The notes under the pieces: generated by a model | The model's database searches: none | The model's input: the letters and a program-made list of their open reading frames with translations, nothing else | Told to the model about the DNA's origin: nothing | Program-made: the position numbers and the translations under genes | In this document: in pieces, positions 1-5,708 of the stretch | Position numbering within the stretch: position 1 is the stretch's first letter | How the letters are laid out: each line of letters opens with the position of its first letter | NCBI GenBank assembly: GCA_017614095.1 | Contig: JAGACN010000193.1 | Coordinates: 1 to 7,990, forward strand | Direction of reading: 5' to 3' | DNA from: Clostridia bacterium | GTDB taxonomy: Bacteria; Bacillota_A; Clostridia; Oscillospirales; CAG-382 | DNA length: 7,990 bases

Positions 1-240
1 CTCAATCTGATCATCATCGAAAAAGTCAGCCGCGCCACGTTCGTCCGCATCGTCGGCGACTACCGCAAGGGCGAGTATTTCGAGGCGCTGGACGGAAAAA
101 TGCTTCACAAGACCGCCCGGTCCATCCAGATCCTGTCGGAAAATCCGATCGCGTTGAATCTGGACGGCGAAGATTTCTCCATGAAGAATCCGCTTCTGGA
201 AGTGCTGCCTTCCGCGCTGATGCTGATTCTGCCGGAATGA
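1..240 (+). CDS. Diacylglycerol/lipid kinase-like protein, C-terminal fragment
   Basis: The reading frame is open from base 1 and ends in TGA at 238-240, leaving 79 C-terminal residues; the start lies outside the window. The fragment looks like the C-terminal beta-sandwich of the DagK/YegS/sphingosine-kinase-like lipid kinases: a region on the pattern of a tail with a G-Y-F-E-A-L segment, then K-T-A-R-S-I-Q-I, then the landmark N-L-D-G-E-D-F (about residues 59-65), and a closing L-E-V-L-P-S-A-L-M-L-I-L-P. In this family such enzymes phosphorylate diacylglycerol or related lipids at the membrane using ATP; the catalytic GGDGT nucleotide-binding part would lie upstream and cannot be checked. 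Assignment rests on the DGE motif and the closing proline-ended strand, so the substrate is unknown. A terminator follows directly, separating this gene from nusB. Confidence 0.7.
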   Translation, partial: LNLIIIEKVSRATFVRIVGDYRKGEYFEALDGKMLHKTARSIQILSENPIALNLDGEDFSMKNPLLEVLPSALMLILPE

Positions 241-263
241 TCCCTTCTTTCTGCTCGTGACAG

Positions 264-293
264 GAAAACCGCTCCGCCGCAGCGGTTTTCTTT
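264..293 (+). terminator. Rho-independent terminator after the lipid kinase-like gene
   Basis: GAAAACCGCT (264-273) and AGCGGTTTTC (281-290) form a perfect 10-bp stem around the 7-base loop CCGCCGC. The T-rich right arm continues into TTT (291-293). It lies 23 bases after the stop at 240 and 35 bases before nusB, so it ends the upstream transcript and implies that nusB has its own promoter or depends on readthrough. The A-rich left arm could also act on minus-strand transcripts, but no minus-strand gene is nearby. Confidence 0.85.
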
Positions 294-318
294 CGCAACA
301 TAATCCACTTTTTTATAC

Positions 319-324
319 AGAGGG
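319..324 (+). promoter_or_regulatory. Ribosome binding site that fixes the nusB start
   Basis: AGAGGG lies 4 bases before the ATG at 329. The spacing is somewhat short, but the purine block stands out in a T-rich leader. The alternative in-frame GTG at 257 would put 24 extra residues across the terminator hairpin and in front of the family's normal N-terminus, so the ATG at 329 is preferred. Confidence 0.6.
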
Positions 325-328
325 TCCT

Positions 329-745
329 ATGGAAAACACCGCTACCAGACGAGAATCCCGGGAGCAGGCGCTCCGTTATCTGTACGAATACGAGATCCAG
401 CCGGACGTTTCCCCTTCCGCCATCATCTCCGCCGCCCGATCCGAACGCGATGAGGATCCGTCCCCCTACGCGACGCTGCTGTTCAAAACCGCCGTCGAAC
501 ATCTGGACGAGATCGACGAGATCATCCGTACGCATTCCAAAAACTGGGATTTCCGCCGCATTTCCAAAGTATCGCTGGCGGTCCTGCGTCTGTCGGTTTG
601 CGAGGCGTGCTTCCTGACCGAACGCCCCGCAAACGAGATCATCGTCAACGAGGCGCTGGAACTGGCCCGGAAATACGGAAATGAGGACGCCGTCCCGTTC
701 ATCAACGGCGTTCTGGGCGCCGCCGTCAACCGGCAGGAGAACTGA
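329..745 (+). CDS. nusB: Transcription antitermination factor NusB
   Basis: This 138-residue protein has the full length and layout of NusB, the small all-helical RNA-binding factor that pairs with NusE (ribosomal S10) on boxA RNA to promote antitermination, mainly of rRNA operons, in the cytosol. Visible family marks are R-R-E-S-R-E-Q-A-L-R-Y-L-Y-E (residues 7-20), E-I-D-E-I-I (61-66), N-W-D-F-R-R-I-S (72-79), A-V-L-R-L-S-V-C-E (84-92), I-I-V-N-E-A-L-E-L-A-R-K-Y-G (104-117) and the closing F-I-N-G-V-L-G (124-130). It is followed 3 bases later by xseA, whose ribosome binding site AGGAGA (735-740) sits inside the end of nusB, a common pairing in Firmicutes that suggests translational coupling. 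The start is ATG at 329, chosen from the family N-terminus and the purine block at 319-324. Confidence 0.95.
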   Translation: MENTATRRESREQALRYLYEYEIQPDVSPSAIISAARSERDEDPSPYATLLFKTAVEHLDEIDEIIRTHSKNWDFRRISKVSLAVLRLSVCEACFLTERPANEIIVNEALELARKYGNEDAVPFINGVLGAAVNRQEN

Positions 746-748
746 TTC

Positions 749-1954
749 ATGACCGACCTGTTTCCGTCCGCTTATACCGTTTTTCAGCTGAATCAGTACA
801 TCCGGGACTATCTGGCGGAATCGCCCGTGCTCCGGAACATTACCGTACGGGGCGAGATCTCCAATCTCCACCCGTTCAAGGATATGCTGTTCTTTTCGCT
901 GAAAGACGAGAACGCGACCATCCGGGCGGTCCTGTACAACGCCTCATCCAAACTGCCGTTCAAGCCCGAGAACGGGATGAACGTTCTTTGTACCGGCTAC
1001 GTTGTCGTATATGTCCGTGACGGCCAGTATCAGATCAATGTGACCGGCATCCGCCCGGACGGAGTCGGTTCGCTGGCGGTCGCTTTTTTGCGTTTGAAGG
1101 AAAAACTGAGCGCAGAAGGCCTGTTCGCGCTCGACCAGAAGAAGCCGATCCCGGCCTATCCGTTCCGGATCGGACTCATCACCGCGCCCAACCGCGCCGC
1201 CGTCAAAGACCTGCTCTCGGTCATCCGGAGGCGGTTCCCCGCGGCAGACATCCTGCTTGCGCCGGCGACCGTCCAGGGGCCGAACGCGCCGGCCGAACTG
1301 ATCCGTTCCCTGCGGCTTTTGGACGAAAACGATCTGTGCGACGTCATTATCATCGCCCGCGGAGGCGGTTCGATGGAAGAACTGTGGTGTTTTAACGACG
1401 AAAACCTTGCCCGCGCCGTTTTCGCCTGCCGGACGCCCACCATCTCCGGCGTCGGCCACGAAACGGACGAAACCATCATCGACTATGTCGTGGACTGGCG
1501 CGCTCCGACGCCGTCCGCAGCGGCCGAACGGGCCGTCCCCGTCCAGTCCGAGATCCTGCAGGCCCTGCAAACGCAGCAAAAACGGATCCGCGGAGCGGCC
1601 GACCGGACCGTTTCGTTCCTGTCTCACCGCCTGAACGCGCTGACTTCCCGGCCCGTACTTGCCAATCCGCAGGCGTTCCTGTCGGAGCGCAACCAGCATC
1701 TTGCCAATCTGGAAGAGCGGCTGACCGCGTCGCTGTCGGTGTCGCTGGACCGAAAAAAACAGCTTCTGCACATCCAGCAGGAAAAAATGTCCGCATTGAA
1801 TCCGCTGTCCGTACTGGACCGCGGCTTTGCCCTGGCCGTCGACGAAAAGGGCGGCATTCTCCGGAAAACGGATGCCCTTCCGGCCGGAACGCGGTTCCGG
1901 GTCCGTCTGTCTGACGGATCGGTCTCCGCATTATCCGAAGGACCGTCGGACTGA
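749..1954 (+). CDS. xseA: Exodeoxyribonuclease VII large subunit XseA
   Basis: The 401-residue product is full length for XseA, the catalytic subunit of exonuclease VII, which degrades single-stranded DNA from both ends in repair and recombination. An N-terminal OB-fold (about 8-105) contains V-R-G-E-I-S-N at 33-39. The nuclease domain shows E-G-L-F-A-L-D at 123-129, A-R-G-G-G-S at 203-208 followed by E-L-W-C-F-N-D-E, and S-G-V-G-H-E-T-D at 233-240 leading to R-A-P-T-P-S-A-A-A-E. Residues D154, R204, H237 and D240 line up with the four residues I recall as essential in E. coli (D155, R205, H238, D241). A predicted coiled-coil stretch (about 262-350) precedes the C-terminal N-P-L-S-V-L-D-R-G-F. 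The motif before D154 reads T-A-P-N-R-A-A rather than the usual T-S-x-T-G-A-A. Ribosome binding site AGGAGA is 8 bases upstream. The small subunit gene xseB, commonly next, is absent: hslO follows after 18 bases. Confidence 0.96.
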   Translation: MTDLFPSAYTVFQLNQYIRDYLAESPVLRNITVRGEISNLHPFKDMLFFSLKDENATIRAVLYNASSKLPFKPENGMNVLCTGYVVVYVRDGQYQINVTGIRPDGVGSLAVAFLRLKEKLSAEGLFALDQKKPIPAYPFRIGLITAPNRAAVKDLLSVIRRRFPAADILLAPATVQGPNAPAELIRSLRLLDENDLCDVIIIARGGGSMEELWCFNDENLARAVFACRTPTISGVGHETDETIIDYVVDWRAPTPSAAAERAVPVQSEILQALQTQQKRIRGAADRTVSFLSHRLNALTSRPVLANPQAFLSERNQHLANLEERLTASLSVSLDRKKQLLHIQQEKMSALNPLSVLDRGFALAVDEKGGILRKTDALPAGTRFRVRLSDGSVSALSEGPSD

Positions 1955-1972
1955 CGGAGAAAGGAACAACCG

Positions 1973-2854
1973 ATGTCCAAGATCATTCGCGCCGTCACCC
2001 GGGACGGGTCCGCGCGCGCCTACGTTCTGGACGGCCGCGACATCGTCGGCCGCGCCATGGAAATCCACCATACCAGCCCGACCGCATCCGCTGCGCTGGG
2101 CCGTACGCTGATCGCCGCCTCTCTGATGGGCAGCATGCTCGGCGACCCCGAAGACCTGCTTACGCTCCGCTTCAAGGGCGACGGAGGCGGCGGGACCATT
2201 CTCGCCTCGTCCGACTACAAGGGGAACGTCCGCGGATTCATCGGCAACCCCGCGTTCGACTGCCCGCGCCGGGCGGACGGAAAACTGGACGTCGCTTCCT
2301 GCGTCGGAAAGGGATTGCTGAACGTTCTTCGGGACACGGGTTCTTCGGAGCCGTACAGCGGCGTCTGCCCGATCGTATCCGGAGAGATCGCGGAAGATAT
2401 CGCCTACTATTATGCGACGAGCGAACAGATCCCGACCGTTTGCGGACTCGGCGTTCTGGTAAACCCGGACGGCACCTGCAAGGCGGCGGGCGGCATTCTG
2501 ATCCAGCTGCTGCCGTTCGCGGATCCTTCCGTCGCGGATCAACTGGAAAAAAACGCGGCGGAAGCCCCTTCCGTCACGTCCGTCCTGTCCGGCGCCGGCC
2601 CGGAAGCACTGCTGTCCGCCTATTTGAACGGGATCGATTACGACCTGTTCGACGAATTTGACTGCGCGTATCTGTGTCCTTGTTCGCGCCGGCGCACGGA
2701 CCGTGCGCTGCTGTCGCTCGGAAAAGCGGAACTGGAGGATATGATCGCCTCCCCGGAGCTGGAGTTCTCCGTCCATTGCCAGTTCTGCGACCGCGTATAC
2801 CGCTATTCCAAACAGGAACTGAAAAAGCTGCTCGCGGGAGGACTTGACCGATGA
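1973..2854 (+). CDS. hslO: Redox-regulated molecular chaperone Hsp33
   Basis: The 293-residue protein matches Hsp33, a cytosolic holdase chaperone that is inactive when reduced and zinc-bound, and active when oxidative stress forms disulfides and releases zinc. The zinc site is complete: C235-P-C237 and C269-Q-F-C272, giving the family's CxC...CxxC pattern, embedded in Y-L-C-P-C-S-R-R-R and H-C-Q-F-C-D-R-V-Y-R-Y. The core domain shows A-S-A-A-L-G-R-T-L-I-A-A-S-L-M-G (38-53), the glycine-rich F-K-G-D-G-G-G-G-T (67-75) and C-K-A-A-G-G-I-L-I-Q-L-L-P (169-181). Six further cysteines (97, 110, 132, 157, 169, 231) are more than the E. coli protein is known for and could be redox sensitive, which is inference. 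The ribosome binding site GAGAAAGGA (1957-1965) is 7 bases before the ATG. The next gene overlaps its stop by 4 bases (ATGA), indicating translational coupling. Confidence 0.96.
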   Translation: MSKIIRAVTRDGSARAYVLDGRDIVGRAMEIHHTSPTASAALGRTLIAASLMGSMLGDPEDLLTLRFKGDGGGGTILASSDYKGNVRGFIGNPAFDCPRRADGKLDVASCVGKGLLNVLRDTGSSEPYSGVCPIVSGEIAEDIAYYYATSEQIPTVCGLGVLVNPDGTCKAAGGILIQLLPFADPSVADQLEKNAAEAPSVTSVLSGAGPEALLSAYLNGIDYDLFDEFDCAYLCPCSRRRTDRALLSLGKAELEDMIASPELEFSVHCQFCDRVYRYSKQELKKLLAGGLDR

Positions 2855-3555
2855 GAACAGTCCTGATCACCGGCGCGTCCGGAGGGATCGGCTCGGCCGC
2901 GGCCGCCCGGTTCCACGAAGCGGGCTACCGCGTCGTTCTCCATTATTTCCGGAACGAAGAAGCCGCCAGGCGTCTGGCGGAGTCCCTGCCCGGGTCCGTC
3001 CTCTTCCGGGCGGATCTTTCCGACCCCGGGCAAACGGAAGCGCTCGCAAACGCGTTTCCGGAAACGGACGTCCTGATCAACAACGCGGCGGTCTCCCTGT
3101 TTTCGCTGTTCGATCTGGTCTCCGACGAAGCTGAAAAAAGGCTTTACGAAATAAACCTGATGGCTCCCCTCCGGCTGACGCGGAAGCTGCTCAAGGGCAT
3201 GCTTTCCCGCCGAAGCGGCTGCATTTTGAACGTTTCGTCCTATTTCGGCGAGATCGGCGGCAGCTGCGAAGTGGACTACTCCGTCGCGAAGGCCGGCCTG
3301 ATCGGAATGACAAAGGCGCTGGCCAAAGAAGTCGGACCGGCGGGCGTCCGCGTCAACTGCGTATGCCCCGGCATCATCCGGACCCCCATGAACGACCGTC
3401 TGACCGTCGAAGAGGAGCAGCAACTGATGGACGAGATCCCGTTAGACCGTTTCGGCGATCCGGACGAAGTCGCCCGCGTGCTGCTTTTCCTGGCCGGAGA
3501 CGGCGCGTCATACATCAACGGATCGGTCATCGATGTCAACGGCGGCATCTGCTGA
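2851..3555 (+). CDS. Short-chain dehydrogenase/reductase, FabG-like (YmfI type; possible EF-P 5-aminopentanone reductase)
   Basis: This 234-residue Rossmann-fold protein has every classical SDR landmark: T7-G-A-S-G-G-I-G14 for dinucleotide binding, D55 in A-D-L-S-D, N77-N-A-A80, the active-site set N102, S130, Y143 and K147 (Y-S-V-A-K), and P173-G174. The stretch G-S-C-E-V-D-Y-S-V-A-K-A around the catalytic tyrosine, then L-I-G-M-T-K-A-L-A-K-E, resembles the FabG-like subgroup of Firmicutes that includes YmfI, the enzyme reported to reduce the 5-aminopentanone modification on elongation factor P. A role in fatty acid synthesis (3-oxoacyl-ACP reductase) is the main alternative; no fab genes or efp are in view. 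The start ATG overlaps the hslO stop by 4 bases and has GGGAGGA at 2836-2842, 8 bases upstream. SDR membership is firm; the substrate is inferred from similarity recalled from memory. Confidence 0.88.
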   Translation: MRTVLITGASGGIGSAAAARFHEAGYRVVLHYFRNEEAARRLAESLPGSVLFRADLSDPGQTEALANAFPETDVLINNAAVSLFSLFDLVSDEAEKRLYEINLMAPLRLTRKLLKGMLSRRSGCILNVSSYFGEIGGSCEVDYSVAKAGLIGMTKALAKEVGPAGVRVNCVCPGIIRTPMNDRLTVEEEQQLMDEIPLDRFGDPDEVARVLLFLAGDGASYINGSVIDVNGGIC

Positions 3556-3591
3556 CGGATATCACATTTTATTCCAAACGAGGTTTTTGCC

Positions 3592-4872
3592 ATGCTTGTT
3601 TCTCAATGGAAGCAGTCTTTTGAAAACGGTCAGATGGACGCGACGCTCGCCGCGCTCTATCCCTCGCCCGCCCCTCAAAAGGCCCGCTATCTCCAGCTTC
3701 TGAACGAATTCCTGGCTCTTTACGGAGACCTGGACGCGAAGCTGTTCTCCGTTCCGGGCCGCACGGAGATCTCCGGCAACCATACGGACCATAACAAAGG
3801 GAAGGTCCTCGCCGCCTCCGTGGATCTGGATATCATCGCCGTCGCGGCAAAAGCGGACGACCGGATCATTCGCGTCAAATCCGCACGCTATCCGGAAGAC
3901 GTCATCGACTGCGACAAACTGAATCCGGACACCGTCCGGAAAGGCTCCTCGACAGCCATCATCCAGGGCATGTGCGAAGCATTCGACCGAAAAGGCTATT
4001 CATTCGGCGGTTTCCGCGCCTGCACGACCAGCAACGTCGTTTCCGGTTCCGGCCTTTCCTCCTCGGCGGCGTTCGAGGTCATGTGCGGACGCATCCTGTC
4101 GGAATTCTACAACGGAGGTTCCGTTCCGTCCATGGAATTGGCGAAAGCCGGGAAATATGCCGAAAACGTCTATTTCGGCAAACCGTGCGGGCTGATGGAT
4201 CAGGCCGCATGCGCATGCGGCGGTTTTCTGTTCATCGATTTCGCAGATCCCGAATCCCCGGTCACAGAAAAGCTCCAGTGGGACCCCGAACAGGCGGGAT
4301 ATGCCTTCTTCATCGTCAATACGGGCGGCAGCCATTCCGACCTGACCGACGACTATGCGGCCGTTCCGAAGGAAATGCACGCATGCGCCGCGCTGATGGG
4401 CAAGAAGTCTCTTCGCGAATGCGATGAAAAGGAGTTCCTGAGCCGCATCAGCTATATGAGGAGCATCATCGGAGACCGCGCCATTCTGCGTTCGCTTCAC
4501 TTTTTTGAAGAAAACAAACGCGTCGACGCACAGAAAACGGCACTCGAACAAAAGGACACGGAGTCGTTTTTGCGTCTGGTGACGGAATCCGGGCGCTCTT
4601 CCTTCATGTACCTTCAGAACGTCTACGCGCCGAAAAACCCGTTTGAGCAGGGCATTTCACTGGCGCTGGCGCTGTCCGAGCAGTATCAGGCCGTCTGCCG
4701 CGTGCACGGCGGCGGATTTGCGGGCACCATCCAGGCATACGTCCCGCTGGAGCAGGCAGACCGGTACCGCGCCGGGCTGAATGCCGTTTTTGGGGAGGGC
4801 GCCGCCATGTCTCTTCACATCCGGCCCTACGGGTCGGCCGTTCTGGACGCGGACGGCATTCGCGAAGTATAA
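3592..4872 (+). CDS. galK: Galactokinase-type GHMP sugar kinase
   Basis: The 426-residue product has the three GHMP kinase motifs: the sugar-binding signature G56-R-T-E-I-S-G-N-H-T-D-H67, the phosphate loop S151-G-S-G-L-S-S-S-A159, and the C-terminal H372-G-G-G-F-A-G-T379. Galactokinases phosphorylate alpha-galactose at C1 with ATP as the first Leloir-pathway step. The expected catalytic pair is present: R57 and D203 (in C-G-L-M-D-Q), matching R37 and D186 of human GALK1; Y255 may match Y236. The signature departs from the classic G-R-x-N-L-I-G-E-H-x-D-Y: E59 replaces N, N63 replaces the galactose-binding E, and H67 replaces Y. I recall this variant as common in clostridial proteins named galactokinase, but the substrate is not proven by sequence. 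About 17 extra residues precede the signature compared with human GALK1. No galT or galE is nearby. The purine block ACGAGG (3578-3583) lies 8 bases before the ATG; the gap from the reductase gene is 36 bases. Confidence 0.88.
   Translation: MLVSQWKQSFENGQMDATLAALYPSPAPQKARYLQLLNEFLALYGDLDAKLFSVPGRTEISGNHTDHNKGKVLAASVDLDIIAVAAKADDRIIRVKSARYPEDVIDCDKLNPDTVRKGSSTAIIQGMCEAFDRKGYSFGGFRACTTSNVVSGSGLSSSAAFEVMCGRILSEFYNGGSVPSMELAKAGKYAENVYFGKPCGLMDQAACACGGFLFIDFADPESPVTEKLQWDPEQAGYAFFIVNTGGSHSDLTDDYAAVPKEMHACAALMGKKSLRECDEKEFLSRISYMRSIIGDRAILRSLHFFEENKRVDAQKTALEQKDTESFLRLVTESGRSSFMYLQNVYAPKNPFEQGISLALALSEQYQAVCRVHGGGFAGTIQAYVPLEQADRYRAGLNAVFGEGAAMSLHIRPYGSAVLDADGIREV
4204..4221. repeat. 18-bp perfect palindrome inside galK
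   Basis: GCCGCATGCGCATGCGGC reads identically on both strands. It contains two overlapping GCATGC units and encodes the A-A-C-A-C-G region just after the catalytic aspartate of the kinase. It may be a by-product of Ala-Cys codons; no regulatory role can be shown. Confidence 0.6.
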
Positions 4873-4875
4873 CGT

Positions 4876-5640
4876 ATGGCCGCCGAGATCCATCTGCTCA
4901 ACTCCTCCTCCAAAGGAAACTGCTGCCTGATCCGCAACGGAAGCGACCTCTTCCTGATCGACGCGGGCGTGTCCGCAAAACGCATCCGGACCGGTCTGGC
5001 GGAGATCGGTTACGACCTGTCCTCCATCCGGTGCATCTTCCTGACGCACGAGCATTCCGACCATATACGAGGATTGGAAACGATCTACCACTTGATCGGC
5101 GTCCCCCTCTATGCCCCGTCCGCATGCTTCCCGGAGATCCGGCGCTGCGCGCCGGCCGCATCGCCTTATCTAATCCCCTTCAACCCCGGGGACTTCGCTT
5201 CGCTGCAGGAAACCCGTCTGCATGCCGTTGCGACGCCGCACGATGCGCTGGGATCCGTCGGATTCCGCATGGATCTGACCGGCGAGACCGCCGCGTATTT
5301 CACGGATATGGGACACCTGACCGAACCGGTCGTGAGCGCCCTGTCCGGTTGCAGACGCGTGGTCATCGAATCCAACTACGATCCGGACCTTCTTCGGACG
5401 GGACCCTATCCGCCGGATCTGAAACGCAGGATCGCCGGCCCGTTTGGGCATTTATCCAATACGGAATGCGCTTCTCTGCTGCCTCATCTGCTCCGGCACG
5501 GAACGGAAAAGATCCTGCTCGCCCATTTATCCGAGCAGAACAATACCCCCGCCGTCGCGCTCGCGACATGCGCTTCCCATCTTCCGGATCCTTCCTGCGT
5601 ATCCGTCGCCTCTCCTTGCGAAACCGTTTCCTTTTGCTGA
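4876..5640 (+). CDS. yycJ: YycJ/WalJ-type metallo-beta-lactamase-fold hydrolase (probable DNA exonuclease)
   Basis: The 254-residue protein is a full-length metallo-beta-lactamase-fold hydrolase of the YycJ group. It shows the opening N-S-S-S-K-G-N-C (9-16), D29-A-G, the two-metal motif H58-E-H60-S-D62-H63, H122 in T-P-H-D-A, D144 in F-T-D-M-G-H, and the group's C-terminal blocks V-I-E-S-N-Y-D-P (163-170), G-P-Y-P-P-D-L-K-R-R-I (176-186), G-H-L-S-N (191-195) and L-A-H-L-S-E-Q-N-N (215-223). YycJ proteins have been reported as 5'-to-3' DNA exonucleases linked to mismatch repair in Bacillus. In Bacilli the gene usually sits behind the walRK two-component genes; here it lies 3 bases after galK, with no walR, walK, yycH or yycI in view. 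No clear Shine-Dalgarno motif precedes the ATG, so translation may depend on readthrough from galK. It is the last gene before the convergent terminator. Confidence 0.92.
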   Translation: MAAEIHLLNSSSKGNCCLIRNGSDLFLIDAGVSAKRIRTGLAEIGYDLSSIRCIFLTHEHSDHIRGLETIYHLIGVPLYAPSACFPEIRRCAPAASPYLIPFNPGDFASLQETRLHAVATPHDALGSVGFRMDLTGETAAYFTDMGHLTEPVVSALSGCRRVVIESNYDPDLLRTGPYPPDLKRRIAGPFGHLSNTECASLLPHLLRHGTEKILLAHLSEQNNTPAVALATCASHLPDPSCVSVASPCETVSFC

Positions 5641-5647
5641 ACCAAAC

Positions 5648-5691
5648 AAAAAGCAGCGACCGTGCTTTTCGGCACCGTTTCGCTGCTTTTT
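5648..5691. terminator. Bidirectional terminator between convergent gene sets
   Basis: AAAAAGCAGCGA (5648-5659) and TCGCTGCTTTTT (5680-5691) form a perfect 12-bp stem with a 20-base interior that holds a smaller GTGC/GCAC hairpin (5662-5665 with 5672-5675). The stem has A's on its left and T's on its right, so it reads as GC-rich stem plus U-run on either strand. It starts 7 bases after the yycJ stop and ends 17 bases from the minus-strand stop at 5709, which suits one hairpin stopping both transcripts. Confidence 0.88.
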
Positions 5692-5708
5692 CGCGTTCGA
5701 AAGAATGA

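Noticed and set aside
299..304. CATAAT as a -10 box of a nusB promoter
   Set aside because: The match is 5 of 6, but no -35-like hexamer lies at 16-18 bases and there is no TG extension. A promoter here is logical but cannot be shown from sequence.
257..328. GTG-initiated N-terminal extension of nusB
   Set aside because: It would translate through the terminator hairpin and adds residues not seen in NusB; ATG at 329 has a purine block upstream.
26..871. A 281-codon open frame on the minus strand opposite the lipid kinase end, nusB and xseA start
   Set aside because: It crosses two gene ends and a terminator, its translation resembles no family, and the opposite strand encodes clear conserved proteins. 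Long antisense frames are expected in G+C-rich DNA.
1753..1760. A-run in phase A AAA AAA followed by C in xseA, a possible slippery site
   Set aside because: It encodes two ordinary lysines in an intact full-length gene. I saw no stimulatory structure, and slippage would only truncate the conserved C-terminus.
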